Source: Pseudopedobacter saltans DSM 12145 (GTDB lineage: Bacteria > Bacteroidota > Bacteroidia > Sphingobacteriales > Sphingobacteriaceae). From it: a stretch of 64,000 bases of DNA. Location: NCBI RefSeq assembly GCF_000190735.1, contig NC_015177.1, positions 124,001-188,000 of the forward strand. Direction: 5' to 3'. Shown here piece after piece: positions 44,479 to 53,920 of the stretch (its first letter is position 1; each line of letters starts with the position of its first letter). The position numbers were made by a program, and so were the translations under genes. Below the pieces are notes generated by a model. The model was given only the letters and a program-made list of their open reading frames with translations, had not been told where the DNA came from and made no database searches.

Positions 44479-45675
44479 ATGTTTACCAATATGATTAAGG
44501 ACATATTAAATCACACTAAAGGAGACAGATGGATCTGGCTGATCATCATTCTGCTTTCTTCTATTTCTGTTTTAGCGGTTTATAGTGCAACAGGTACTTT
44601 GGCTTATAAAAGAGGTGTAGGGTCGGAATCATTAATGTTTAAACATTTATTGTTTATCGTTATCGGTTTCGTGTTGATATATTTTGCCCATCTATTGGAT
44701 TACAGGTATTATGCGGGAATATCTAAAGTCTTAATGATTATTACAATTCCTTTACTGGTATATACATTGGCTTTTGGTAGTAATTTAAATGACGCAAGCA
44801 GGTGGATTTCTATTCCAGGTACAGGTTTAACCTTCCAGACTTCTGATTTGGCAAAGCTCTCGCTCATTACATTTTTAGCCAGAACGCTCACCAAAAAACA
44901 GGAAAACATTAAGGATGTAAAAAAGGCCTTTCTTCCAATTATGGGTTCCGTTTGTTTGGTTTTTATTTTAATAGGTTTAGCAAACTTATCCACTGCCCTT
45001 ATGCTGTTTGGGGTAAGTATATTGATATTATTAATAGGTAGGATTAGTTTTAGACAAATCGCCATTGTATGTTTCGGTGGCGCTTTGTTACTTTTAATTC
45101 TAGTCTTTTTTGGCCCACGGAGAGAAACATATAAATCACGTATAAATGCGTATTTCCATCCTGAAATGCAGCATTCCGATAAAACTTTCCAACAAGACCA
45201 GGCTAAGATTGCAGTAGCAACAGGTGGATTCTTTGGAAAGGGACCAGGTAACAGTACGCAAAGAAACTTTCTGCCACATCCATATTCAGATTTCATTTTT
45301 GCAATTATCATAGAGGAATATGGCATGTTCGGAGGTATTATAATCGTAGCGCTTTATCTTTTATTGATGTATAGGATTATACGAATAGTTACACAGGCGC
45401 CCAAGGCATTTGGTGCGTTATTAGCAGCCGGATTAGGCTTTAGTTTAACCATTCAGGCCTTTGCAAATATGGCCGTTGCGGTAAACCTTTTTCCGGTAAC
45501 CGGTGTGCCATTACCTTTGGTAAGTATGGGGGGAACATCCATTTTATTTACAAGTGTGGCTTTTGGAATTATACTTTCTGTAAGTAAAGATGTAGAGGAT
45601 TATAAATTGCAGCAAAACAACAGTGCTAATCAAAGCGATAAAATTATAGTAGGTGAAATTCCCGCGATGGGATAA
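44479..45675 (+). CDS. ftsW: Septal peptidoglycan polymerase FtsW
   Basis: A 398-residue SEDS protein with about ten membrane helices. Motifs: VYSATGTLAYKRG, ASRWISIPGTGLTFQTSDLAK, KIAVATGGFFGKGPGNSTQR, PHPYSDFIFAIIIEEYGMFG and FPVTGVPLPLVSMGGTSILF. It polymerises lipid II at the septum with FtsI. Eight bp after murD. The start could also be the Met four codons later. Confidence 0.95.
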   Translation: MFTNMIKDILNHTKGDRWIWLIIILLSSISVLAVYSATGTLAYKRGVGSESLMFKHLLFIVIGFVLIYFAHLLDYRYYAGISKVLMIITIPLLVYTLAFGSNLNDASRWISIPGTGLTFQTSDLAKLSLITFLARTLTKKQENIKDVKKAFLPIMGSVCLVFILIGLANLSTALMLFGVSILILLIGRISFRQIAIVCFGGALLLLILVFFGPRRETYKSRINAYFHPEMQHSDKTFQQDQAKIAVATGGFFGKGPGNSTQRNFLPHPYSDFIFAIIIEEYGMFGGIIIVALYLLLMYRIIRIVTQAPKAFGALLAAGLGFSLTIQAFANMAVAVNLFPVTGVPLPLVSMGGTSILFTSVAFGIILSVSKDVEDYKLQQNNSANQSDKIIVGEIPAMG

Positions 45676-45823
45676 GGAGTATTGAGATTTGAGTATGGCG
45701 TATTGAAAGGTTAATTTGAGAGAAAGATAGATGTGAGACTTGAGATATGAGATTTGAGAAATGAAACGAAAAGAAGAAATAAGAGATAAAAAGTAAAACT
45801 AAGAACTAACAAAAAAATAGGGC
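45676..45823. repeat. Purine-rich imperfect repeat between ftsW and murG
   Basis: The 148-bp gap is built of degenerate 'tgagatttgag' units (for example gagacttgagatatgagatt) and A/G-rich sequence. It is the only sizeable gap in the run of genes from mraZ to ftsA. No gene. Confidence 0.55.
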
Positions 45824-46930
45824 ATGGCAAAAAGAGTAATCATAAGCGGCGGTGGAACAGGAGGACATATCTTCCCTGCTATTGCTATAGCCAATGCTTT
45901 AAAATCTATAGATTCCAATACAGAAATATTGTTTGTAGGTGCAAACGGTAAAATGGAAATGGAGAAAGTGCCTGCAGCGGGGTACGAGATAGTTGGTTTG
46001 GATATTCAGGGATTTCAGCGGAGTAATCTTTTAAAGAATATTCTCCTGCCAATAAAGATTGTAAAGAGTGTATTGAAAGCGCTTAGCATCATCAAAAAGT
46101 TTAAACCAGATGTTGTAGTTGGTGTTGGAGGCTACGCTTCGGGACCTTTATTGTACGCGGCTTCTTTAAAAAGGCTGCCTATACTGATACAGGAGCAAAA
46201 TTCCTTTGCAGGTGTAACTAACAAATTTTTAGGAAAATCTGCGAAAAGGATCTGCGTAGCTTTTGATAATATGGATGCTTTTTTTACAGCCAGTAAGATT
46301 ATCAAAACAGGAAATCCGGTAAGAAAAGATACAATAAATATAGAGGGGAAAAGAGAAGAAGCTATTCGCTTTTTTGAATTGGATCCGGAAAAAAAGACAG
46401 TTTTAGTTATAGGTGGGAGTTTAGGAGCCCGTACGCTTAACGATAGTATGACTTCCGGAATCGAAAGCTTCAGAAACGAAGATATCCAGGTAATTTGGCA
46501 AACGGGCAAGTTCTATTACAGAACCATTATCGACAGGTTTGGAAACCAGCCTAAAGATAGCGGAATCCGGATTCTGGAATTCTTAAACAGAATGGATCTG
46601 GCTTATGCGGCAGCGGATCTGATCGTGTCGAGAGCAGGGGCGGGAACAATCTCCGAACTTTGCTTGGTAAAGAAACCGGTGATTCTGGTGCCTTCTCCAA
46701 ATGTGGCGGAAGACCACCAAACAAAAAACGCGATGGCTTTGGTAAATGTAAGAGCAGCTGTTTTAGTGGCCGACAGACATGCCGAGGCAGAATTAGTAGA
46801 CCAGACAATAAAATTATTAAAAGACGATGTCGAAATGAAGGCATTGTCTGAAAATATAGCTGCATTGGGTTTACCAAATGCAGATGAAATAATAGCAAAA
46901 GAAGTTTTATCAATAGCAAGAAATGGTTAA
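45824..46930 (+). CDS. murG: Lipid II synthase MurG
   Basis: A 368-residue GT-B glycosyltransferase that adds GlcNAc to lipid I at the inner face of the membrane. Motifs: ISGGGTGGHIFPAIAIANAL, VVGVGGYASGPLLYAA, IQEQNSFAGVTNKFL, VIGGSLGARTLNDSM, and DLIVSRAGAGTISELCLVKK with PSPNVAEDHQTKNA. It overlaps murC by 8 bp. Confidence 0.96.
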   Translation: MAKRVIISGGGTGGHIFPAIAIANALKSIDSNTEILFVGANGKMEMEKVPAAGYEIVGLDIQGFQRSNLLKNILLPIKIVKSVLKALSIIKKFKPDVVVGVGGYASGPLLYAASLKRLPILIQEQNSFAGVTNKFLGKSAKRICVAFDNMDAFFTASKIIKTGNPVRKDTINIEGKREEAIRFFELDPEKKTVLVIGGSLGARTLNDSMTSGIESFRNEDIQVIWQTGKFYYRTIIDRFGNQPKDSGIRILEFLNRMDLAYAAADLIVSRAGAGTISELCLVKKPVILVPSPNVAEDHQTKNAMALVNVRAAVLVADRHAEAELVDQTIKLLKDDVEMKALSENIAALGLPNADEIIAKEVLSIARNG

Positions 46931-48284
46931 TCTGGAAGATATAAAGAGAGTTTATTTGGTTGGTATCGGGGGTATCAGCATGAGTAGCCTTGCTCGCTAT
47001 TTTCAAAAGAGAGGCTGTCAGGTTGCAGGATATGATAAAACCTCCACAGTATTAACCAGAGCGTTGGAATCGGAGGGGATACCAGTTTCTTACAAAGATG
47101 AATTGGAAGCAATCCCTGCTGAATTTCGTATCAAAGATTCTTCTGGTTTGGTAATCTATACACCTGCAGTACCAAAGAACAGTGTAGTTTACAACTACTT
47201 TGCAGATGCAGGTTTCGATGTATATAAAAGATCGCAAATTTTAGGTTTGCTGTCCAGAGGAATGTTTACAATTGCAGTTGCCGGAACTCATGGGAAAACA
47301 ACTACAAGCTGTTTAATTACCCATTTGTTGCGTCATGGAGGTAATCAGTGTTCTGCGTTTCTAGGTGGAATTTCGGTTAACTATTATACCAACCTGATTA
47401 TTGGTGAAAACGAAGTGATGGTGGTGGAAGCTGATGAGTACGACAGGTCTTTTTTAACATTACATCCGAATATCGCTGTGATCACATCTATGGATGCCGA
47501 TCATCTGGATATTTATGGGGATAAATCGCATCTGACAGAATCTTTCGAGCTTTTTGCTTCTCAAGTAGACTCTGGAGGTACTGTTTTTCTGCGTAAAGGT
47601 CTGGACGTAAAGCAATCTGTTTCTACCTATGCTATTGAACAGGATGCGGATGCAAAAGCAGTAAATATCAGGGTGGAAGACGGAGAATTCCGATTTGATT
47701 TCTCTAATGACGAAATAGAAATGAAAGATTTAGTGCTGGGGCTTCCAGGGCAGCATAATATCGAAAATGCTGTAGCCGCAATTCAGGTAGCACTAAAAAT
47801 GGGGATTTCGCAACAGGATATCAAAAGTGGGTTGAAATCTTTTAAAGGAGTAAAAAGAAGGTTCGAATATATTGTTAAAACAGATGCATTCGTATATATT
47901 GATGATTACGCGCATCACCCCGAGGAATTGAGGGCATGTTTTAGGGCAGTGAGAACACTGTACCCAACCCGGAAATTTACGGCAATTTTTCAACCGCATC
48001 TGTTTACCAGGACAAGAGATTTTATAGATGGCTTCGCCGAGGTGCTGAGCTCGGTAGATGAATTGATATTACTGGAAATTTATCCGGCGAGAGAATTGCC
48101 AATAGAGGGAATTAATAGTCAGTTTTTATTAGACAAAATCACATTGGAAAATAAAAAACTGTTAACAAAAGACGAAGTGTTGAAATTTATTAAAAACTCT
48201 GAGCCAGAGCTATTAGTTACTGTGGGGGCGGGGGATATAGATACATTAATAAAACCGATTAAAGAGATATACGACAATGCTTAA
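46923..48284 (+). CDS. murC: UDP-MurNAc-L-alanine ligase MurC
   Basis: A 453-residue Mur ligase. N-terminal VYLVGIGGISMSSLARYFQK, ATP site VAGTHGKTTTSCLI (about 117-130), VVEADEYDRSFL, ITSMDADHLDIYG, DDYAHHPEELRACF and FQPHLFTRTRDF. It adds L-Ala to UDP-MurNAc. Length is normal. Overlaps both neighbours by 8 bp. Confidence 0.96.
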   Translation: MVNLEDIKRVYLVGIGGISMSSLARYFQKRGCQVAGYDKTSTVLTRALESEGIPVSYKDELEAIPAEFRIKDSSGLVIYTPAVPKNSVVYNYFADAGFDVYKRSQILGLLSRGMFTIAVAGTHGKTTTSCLITHLLRHGGNQCSAFLGGISVNYYTNLIIGENEVMVVEADEYDRSFLTLHPNIAVITSMDADHLDIYGDKSHLTESFELFASQVDSGGTVFLRKGLDVKQSVSTYAIEQDADAKAVNIRVEDGEFRFDFSNDEIEMKDLVLGLPGQHNIENAVAAIQVALKMGISQQDIKSGLKSFKGVKRRFEYIVKTDAFVYIDDYAHHPEELRACFRAVRTLYPTRKFTAIFQPHLFTRTRDFIDGFAEVLSSVDELILLEIYPARELPIEGINSQFLLDKITLENKKLLTKDEVLKFIKNSEPELLVTVGAGDIDTLIKPIKEIYDNA

Positions 48285-49134
48285 AAGAATAAAATGGAAA
48301 AGAGTTCTGTTTGTTTTTTTATGGCTGATTAGCCTAAGTGGGCTAATTGTGTTAATGAGTTTTATAAATGTCAAAAAAAGTGCTACAACTTGTAAAGAAG
48401 TTAAAGTAATTTTGCCCGGAAATCAGTTTTTTCTGGAAAGGGCAGAGGTCGATCAGATACTTGCTTCTAAGAACGGATTGTTGGTTGGCAGAAGGCTGGA
48501 CAACATAGATCTGCAGAGGTTAGAGGATAGGTTGAGGGCAAACCCATTTGTAGAATATGCAAATGTTTTTGCCGATATGAATGGTACCGTTCAGGCTGAA
48601 ATTGTTCAGAGGACACCTATTCTGAGAGTATTTAATATAGCTGGTCAGAGTTATTACGTCGATCAGAAAGGATTTAAAATTCCTATATCAAGCCGTTTTA
48701 CTGCAAATGTAATTGCTGTAAATGGAGATATAAAAGAGGGGTTTTCCGGAGAGGTTGATACCGTAAGGACGCAACTGGTTAAGGATCTGTATCAGTTGGC
48801 AGATTTTGTGTCGAAAGATACAACCTGGAACAATTTATTTGTCCAGTTCTACGTAAATGAAAAGAAAGATATTGAACTAATACCAAGAGTTGGAAAACAT
48901 ACTATCATCCTTGGGGATGCAAGTGATTTAAAAGATAAGTTTAGAAGATTAATGGTTTTCTATAAAAAGGCAATCCCTTTTGTTGGATGGGATGCTTATT
49001 CAACCATCAATCTTAAATTTACTGGGCAGGTAGTGTGTGTAAAAAGCGATTCTACGATCATGAGGATCAAAGAAGAAGAGATGCGGGTTAAAGACAGTAT
49101 TAGACAGGAAGAACAAAAAAAGAAGAACATTTAG
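48277..49134 (+). CDS. ftsQ: Division protein FtsQ
   Basis: A 285-residue bitopic protein. One membrane helix (about 9-28: VLFVFLWLISLSGLIVLMSF), a POTRA-like domain (about 45-110: VILPGNQFFLERAEVDQILA, RANPFVEYANVFADMNGTVQ, VQRTPILRVFN) and a beta domain (YYVDQKGFKIPISSRF). A charged coil ends the protein. It sits between murC and ftsA as in most dcw clusters and should recruit other divisome proteins. Confidence 0.9.
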   Translation: MLKRIKWKRVLFVFLWLISLSGLIVLMSFINVKKSATTCKEVKVILPGNQFFLERAEVDQILASKNGLLVGRRLDNIDLQRLEDRLRANPFVEYANVFADMNGTVQAEIVQRTPILRVFNIAGQSYYVDQKGFKIPISSRFTANVIAVNGDIKEGFSGEVDTVRTQLVKDLYQLADFVSKDTTWNNLFVQFYVNEKKDIELIPRVGKHTIILGDASDLKDKFRRLMVFYKKAIPFVGWDAYSTINLKFTGQVVCVKSDSTIMRIKEEEMRVKDSIRQEEQKKKNI

Positions 49135-49148
49135 TAAAGTGATATAAT

Positions 49149-50495
49149 ATGGAAAAAGGCATTACAAAGCAATCAAAAGCTTCACCTATTGTGGTAGGTC
49201 TCGACATCGGTACAACTAAAATTTGTGTCATTGTAGGTAGAAGGACCGAACATGGTAAAATAGAGGTGTTGGGAGTTGGTCGGGCAGAATCTGCCGGGGT
49301 AACTCGTGGAGTTGTGTCTAATATAGCAAAGACTGTACGCGCAATCGTTCAGTCTGTGGAAGAGGGAAGTACACAATCTAACGTTGATATTAAAATTGTA
49401 AATGTCGGTATTGCCGGACAGCATATAAAAAGTTTGCAGCACAGAGGTATTTTAACACGAAAAGATCTTTCTACAGAAATTTCTAAGAGAGATATCGATC
49501 GTTTAATCGACGATATGTTCAAACTGGCTATGAATCCCGGAGAGGAAATCATTCATGTATTACCTCAGGAATTTACAGTTGATAACGAACCGGGAATTAA
49601 AGATCCGGTTGGTATGGCAGGTGTACGTCTGGAAGCAAATTTCCATATTATCACCGGACAGGTTACTGCCGTAAGGAATATCATGAAATGCGTAGATCAG
49701 GCTGATCTGGAAATACAGGATTTGATATTAGAGCCATTAGCTTCTTCTGAGTCTGTGCTAAGTGAAGAAGAGAAAGAAGCGGGTGTGGTTTTGGTTGATA
49801 TTGGTGGTGGTACAACAGATGTGGCTATTTTCCACGAAGGCATCATCAGACATACAGCAGTTATTCCTTTCGGAGGAAATAGCATTACAGAAGATATCAG
49901 AGAAGGATGCTCGGTAATGAGAAACCAGGCTGAATTATTAAAACTGAAATTCGGTTCTGCATTAGCAGAGGAAAATAAAGAGAACGAGATAATCTGCGTT
50001 CCGGGATTAAGAGGAAGAGAGCCAAAAGAAATTTCAGTGAAGAATTTGGCTTATGTGATACAGGCCCGTATGGAAGAAATTATAGATCACGTTTACTACG
50101 AGATTAAATCTTCAGGTTACGAGAAAAAATTAATCGGAGGAATCGTTATAACAGGTGGTGGTGCACAATTAAAACACTTATCACAATTGGTAGAATACGT
50201 GACAGGTCTGGATTGCAGAGTTGGTTATCCAAACGAACATCTGGCGAAAAATGAAACGCTTCCGAAGAATATTTATGAGGATTTAAAAAGCCCGATGTTT
50301 GCTACCGGTATAGGTTTGTTAATAAAAGGTATCGATAAAATCGAGAGCGAAATACAACACAACGATTACGAAAGAAAAGTGACCCCAGCACCACAGGAAG
50401 CGGCTAAAAAGAACCGTGGTTTATTCGCTTCTTTGCTTGAGGGAACGAAGAAATTTATTAAAGATGATATTAGCGATCAGGATTTTTTAAGATAG
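49149..50495 (+). CDS. ftsA: Cell-division ATPase FtsA
   Basis: A 448-residue actin-like protein. Motifs: VVGLDIGTTKICVIVGR (phosphate 1), the SHS2/1C region GIAGQHIKSL, VLVDIGGGTTDVAIFHEG (phosphate 2) and IVITGGGAQLKHL (adenosine). A C-terminal amphipathic stretch (GLFASLLEGTKKFIKDDI) probably anchors FtsZ to the membrane. It lies 14 bp after ftsQ. Confidence 0.95.
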   Translation: MEKGITKQSKASPIVVGLDIGTTKICVIVGRRTEHGKIEVLGVGRAESAGVTRGVVSNIAKTVRAIVQSVEEGSTQSNVDIKIVNVGIAGQHIKSLQHRGILTRKDLSTEISKRDIDRLIDDMFKLAMNPGEEIIHVLPQEFTVDNEPGIKDPVGMAGVRLEANFHIITGQVTAVRNIMKCVDQADLEIQDLILEPLASSESVLSEEEKEAGVVLVDIGGGTTDVAIFHEGIIRHTAVIPFGGNSITEDIREGCSVMRNQAELLKLKFGSALAEENKENEIICVPGLRGREPKEISVKNLAYVIQARMEEIIDHVYYEIKSSGYEKKLIGGIVITGGGAQLKHLSQLVEYVTGLDCRVGYPNEHLAKNETLPKNIYEDLKSPMFATGIGLLIKGIDKIESEIQHNDYERKVTPAPQEAAKKNRGLFASLLEGTKKFIKDDISDQDFLR

Positions 50496-50555
50496 TTTTC
50501 CACAACGAAAAAGTTTTCCACATTATTAACATCTGTGGAAAACTTATGTGGAAAA
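50496..50555. promoter_or_regulatory. Array of four TTTTCCACA sites between ftsA and ftsZ
   Basis: TTTTCCACA at 50496-50504 and 50514-50522, and its inverse TGTGGAAAA at 50534-50542 and 50547-50555. The inner two are part of a perfect 11-bp inverted repeat (AGTTTTCCACA-N11-TGTGGAAAACT). Each site differs from the DnaA-box consensus TTATCCACA at one base, and GTGGAA also resembles the third MraZ box. Not followed by a T run, so not a terminator. Confidence 0.55.
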
Positions 50556-50621
50556 ATAGCTAATATTACAAGAGTAAGAATTTAATTTTTTGGAATCGAT
50601 TAAAAGCTGATAATTAAGGAT

Positions 50622-52307
50622 ATGCAGTTTGAAATGTTAAAAGAAAAATCATCAATAATTAAGGTTGTTGGTGTTGGTGGTGGTGGTGGCAATGCTGTAA
50701 ACCACATGTATAGGCAAGGAATTATGGGTGTTGACTTCATTATCTGTAATACCGATGCCCAGGCCTTAGAGCTAAGTCCTATTCCAAACAAAGTACAACT
50801 GGGAGCATCTCTAACAGAAGGTATGGGAGCCGGGTCTATTCCAGAAGTTGGGAAAAACTCAGCTATCGAAAATATCGAAGACGTTAAAGAAATGTTAGGT
50901 GCTAACACCAAGATGTTGTTTATCACAGCAGGAATGGGAGGTGGTACCGGTACAGGAGCAAGTCCTATTATCGCTAAAGCGGCCAAAGAATTAGATATTT
51001 TAACAGTTGCAATCGTAACAACGCCATTTTCTTTTGAAGGTAAACGCAGAAGAATGCAAGCCGAAGAAGGTCTGGAAGAGTTAAAAAAATATGTAGATTC
51101 TTATCTGGTAATTTCCAATGACAGATTAAGAGAGATTTTTGGAAACCTCACTTTAGGTTCCGCTTTTGCACAGGCAGATGATATTTTGACAACTGCGGCA
51201 AAAGGTATCGCTGAAATTATTACCGTTCCGGGTTATATAAACGTCGATTTTAAAGATGTTAGAACAGTAATGAAAGAAAGCGGCGTAGCAATTATGGGTA
51301 GCTATGCAGCTGAAGGTGAAAATAGAGCTTTAAGAGCTGTAGAGGGCGCATTGCTTTCTCCGTTATTAAAGGACAACGAAATAGAAGGTGCAAGATATAT
51401 TTTATTAAATATCTCCTCCGGAGAGAAAGAGGTAACCATGGATGAAGTAAGTGTAATTACTGATTTCATTCAGGATCAGGCGGGATTATCTGCAGATTTG
51501 ATCTGGGGTAACTGTTACGATGCTTCTTTAGGCGACAAAGTTTCGGTAACTATTATAGCCACTGGATTTCAGACTAAAGAAGAAAGAGTAGCAATTGAAG
51601 AGAATGCGCCAAAAAAGCAATTCTTAACATCGGATACTCCTTTAATTCGCCCAGTTAACGAATTTACGAATAAAGTTGCAGAGAACACGCCGATATTTCA
51701 AACTCCTGTTCAACCGATAGTTGTTGAAACACCAGCGCCTACGACTGCTTCTCAAAGCGATCTTTTTGGAGGAATTCCTATTCCGGAAACAAAAAAAGAA
51801 CAAGAAGTTACTATCAGACATCAATTGATAGAGGATGAACCAGAAATTCAACAAGAAGTAAGAGAGCAGGGAGGTATAGAATTTAGTGTTAAGGTAGCAG
51901 AACCAATCAGTTTTGATTTGCCTCGTACTGATACTTCTAACCCAATCAATAATTCTTATCAACAGAATCAATATGAGCAAGCTCCTGTATCTCAAAGAGT
52001 GCCAGAGACAGTTTCTCAGCATTCAACTTACGGAGTTGATGAACATAAAACAGATGATTCAATCGAAGAGCAATTGAGAAAATCAAAAGAGAGGATTTTG
52101 CGTTTGAAAGATTTGAGTATGAAATTACGTTCGACTACAGGTTTACAGGAACTTGAAAACGAGCCTGCATACAAAAGAAAGCAAATGCAACTTAAAGAAG
52201 TTCCTCATTCTTCAGAATCACAAGTTTCAAGATTTACATTAAGTAATGAAGATGGTCAGACCGAAATCAGACCGAATAATTCGTTCTTACATGACAATGT
52301 AGATTAA
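50622..52307 (+). CDS. ftsZ: Cell-division GTPase FtsZ
   Basis: A 561-residue tubulin homologue. The GTPase core (about 10-320) has VVGVGGGGGNAVNHMYRQGI, CNTDAQAL, the signature GGGTGTGASPIIAKAAKE and the T7 loop VDFKDVRTVMKESGVAIMGS. A Pro/Gln/Glu-rich linker of about 200 residues follows, and the C-terminal tail ends NNSFLHDNVD, typical of Bacteroidota and unlike the proteobacterial tail. Linker length makes it much longer than the ~390 residues of E. coli FtsZ. It forms the Z ring. Confidence 0.96.
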   Translation: MQFEMLKEKSSIIKVVGVGGGGGNAVNHMYRQGIMGVDFIICNTDAQALELSPIPNKVQLGASLTEGMGAGSIPEVGKNSAIENIEDVKEMLGANTKMLFITAGMGGGTGTGASPIIAKAAKELDILTVAIVTTPFSFEGKRRRMQAEEGLEELKKYVDSYLVISNDRLREIFGNLTLGSAFAQADDILTTAAKGIAEIITVPGYINVDFKDVRTVMKESGVAIMGSYAAEGENRALRAVEGALLSPLLKDNEIEGARYILLNISSGEKEVTMDEVSVITDFIQDQAGLSADLIWGNCYDASLGDKVSVTIIATGFQTKEERVAIEENAPKKQFLTSDTPLIRPVNEFTNKVAENTPIFQTPVQPIVVETPAPTTASQSDLFGGIPIPETKKEQEVTIRHQLIEDEPEIQQEVREQGGIEFSVKVAEPISFDLPRTDTSNPINNSYQQNQYEQAPVSQRVPETVSQHSTYGVDEHKTDDSIEEQLRKSKERILRLKDLSMKLRSTTGLQELENEPAYKRKQMQLKEVPHSSESQVSRFTLSNEDGQTEIRPNNSFLHDNVD

Positions 52308-52317
52308 CGATTAACCT

Positions 52318-52352
52318 ACGAAAGCCATTCAATCAGAATGGCTTTCGTTTTT
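52318..52352 (+). terminator. Terminator of the dcw cluster
   Basis: ACGAAAGCCATTC-aatca-GAATGGCTTTCGT, a perfect 13-bp stem, followed by TTTTTAT. Marks the end of the cluster after ftsZ. Confidence 0.92.
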
Positions 52353-52404
52353 ATATAGACTTTTCTCATATAAAAGCAATTAATACAATAGTTACTTCTA
52401 CAGA

Positions 52405-52435
52405 TTTGTTAATCAAATTAGTTCGATTAAATTTG
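52405..52435 (+). promoter_or_regulatory. Consensus Bacteroidota promoter for spt
   Basis: TTTG (52405-52408), exactly 19 bp, then TAAATTTG (52428-52435): a perfect match to TTTG-N19-TAnnTTTG. The leader to the start codon is about 30 nt. Confidence 0.8.
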
Positions 52436-52473
52436 CGTGTATTTTAATTTTAAACTAACAAATAGATAATAAG

Positions 52474-53715
52474 TTGGATATTTTTGATAAGATAGCAAAG
52501 CACATGGGGCCGATAGGTCAACATCAAAAGTGGTCTCATGGTTATTTTTCTTTTCCAAAATTGGAGGGAGAAATTGCTCCGCACATGTACTTTAATGGTA
52601 AAAAACATTTAGTATGGAGTTTGAATAATTACCTGGGATTGGCAAATCACCCGGAGGTAAGAGAAGCAGATGCTAAAGCAGCAGAAGAATTTGGGATGGC
52701 TTATCCGATGGGAGCCAGAATGATGTCTGGTAATTCAAAATATCATGAGCAATTGGAGCAATCGTTAGCGGAATTTACTGGCTTCGAAGATGCTTTTTTG
52801 CTTAACTATGGTTATCAAGGAATGGTTTCTATCATCGATTCGTTAGTTGATAGAAACGACGTTATAGTGTATGATGCAGAGTCACATGCATGTATTATAG
52901 ACGGGGTTCGTTTATATATGGGAAAGCGTTATGTGTACACACATAACGATATGGATAGCTTGCGTAAACAATTAGAAAGAGCAACCAAATTGGCAGAGCA
53001 AACCGGAGGTGGTATATTAGTTATCACAGAAGGTGTGTTCGGAATGTCTGGGGCGCAGGGTAAACTAAAAGAAATAGTAAAGCTAAAATCCGAATTCAAT
53101 TTCAGGTTGCTAATCGACGATGCACATGGTTTTGGTACTTTGGGTAAAACCGGAGCCGGCGCTCACGAAGAGCAAGAGTGTATGGATGGTATAGATGTGT
53201 ATTTTGGTACCTTCGCAAAATCTATGGCAGGTATTGGTGCATTTGTTGCTTCAAATACTGATATCGTAACTTTTTTACGTTACAATATGCGCTCTCAAAC
53301 TTATGCTAAAGCTTTACCTATGCCAATGGTTATGGGTTTAATCAAGCGTTTAGAATTATTGAGAACCAGACCAGAGCTAAGAGAGAAACTTTGGACGGTT
53401 GCTAAGGCTTTACAGAATGGTCTAAGAGAAAGAGGATTTGATATTGGAAATACAAACTCGGTTGTAACTCCTGTGTTCCTGAAAGGAGAATTGCAAGAAG
53501 CAACAGCCTTAACATACGACTTAAGGGAAAACTATGGTATTTTCTGCTCAATAGTTGTGTATCCAGTCATTCCTAAAGGATTAATTATGTTAAGATTGAT
53601 TCCAACCGCAATGCACACTCTAGAAGACGTTCAGCGAACGTTGGACGCTTACAGCGAAGTTGCTGAGAAACTAAAATCAGGCTATTATCAAACGCATAAG
53701 TTTGTAGAAGCATAA
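52474..53715 (+). CDS. spt: Serine palmitoyltransferase / alpha-oxoamine synthase
   Basis: A 413-residue PLP enzyme of the alpha-oxoamine synthase family. Motifs: VWSLNNYLGLANHPEVREAD, SGNSKYHEQLEQSLAEF, LLIDDAHGFGTLG (PLP-binding Asp/His) and FGTFAKSMAGIGAF (PLP Lys). In Sphingobacteriaceae this protein condenses serine with palmitoyl-CoA for sphingolipids; Kbl-like (2-amino-3-ketobutyrate CoA ligase) activity is an alternative that sequence alone does not exclude. The start is a TTG at 52474; the next in-frame ATG is ten codons later. It has its own promoter and terminator. Confidence 0.85.
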   Translation: MDIFDKIAKHMGPIGQHQKWSHGYFSFPKLEGEIAPHMYFNGKKHLVWSLNNYLGLANHPEVREADAKAAEEFGMAYPMGARMMSGNSKYHEQLEQSLAEFTGFEDAFLLNYGYQGMVSIIDSLVDRNDVIVYDAESHACIIDGVRLYMGKRYVYTHNDMDSLRKQLERATKLAEQTGGGILVITEGVFGMSGAQGKLKEIVKLKSEFNFRLLIDDAHGFGTLGKTGAGAHEEQECMDGIDVYFGTFAKSMAGIGAFVASNTDIVTFLRYNMRSQTYAKALPMPMVMGLIKRLELLRTRPELREKLWTVAKALQNGLRERGFDIGNTNSVVTPVFLKGELQEATALTYDLRENYGIFCSIVVYPVIPKGLIMLRLIPTAMHTLEDVQRTLDAYSEVAEKLKSGYYQTHKFVEA

Positions 53716-53723
53716 ATAAAGAG

Positions 53724-53753
53724 AAGACCGATTCGAACAATCGGTCTTTTTTT
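53724..53753 (+). terminator. Terminator of spt
   Basis: AAGACCGATT-cgaac-AATCGGTCTT followed by TTTTT. Confidence 0.92.
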
Positions 53754-53834
53754 ATCTACTTTTTGGGTGAAAAATGTTGAAATAGGGTAGAATGTTGATA
53801 AAATAATGCTATCTACTTAGTAAATAGTGTTTTA

Positions 53835-53860
53835 AATGTTTTTTTTTAGAAAAAAACATT
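53835..53860. repeat. A/T hairpin before the Hc1-like gene
   Basis: AATGTTTTTTT and AAAAAAACATT are perfect 11-bp inverses around 'ttag', about 60 bp upstream of the ATG. Possible operator or chance in A/T-rich DNA. Confidence 0.35.
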
Positions 53861-53920
53861 ATACATTAGTAAAGAGTAAACATTAATATTACTAACCAAA
53901 AAACTAAAGGAGTATCAACA

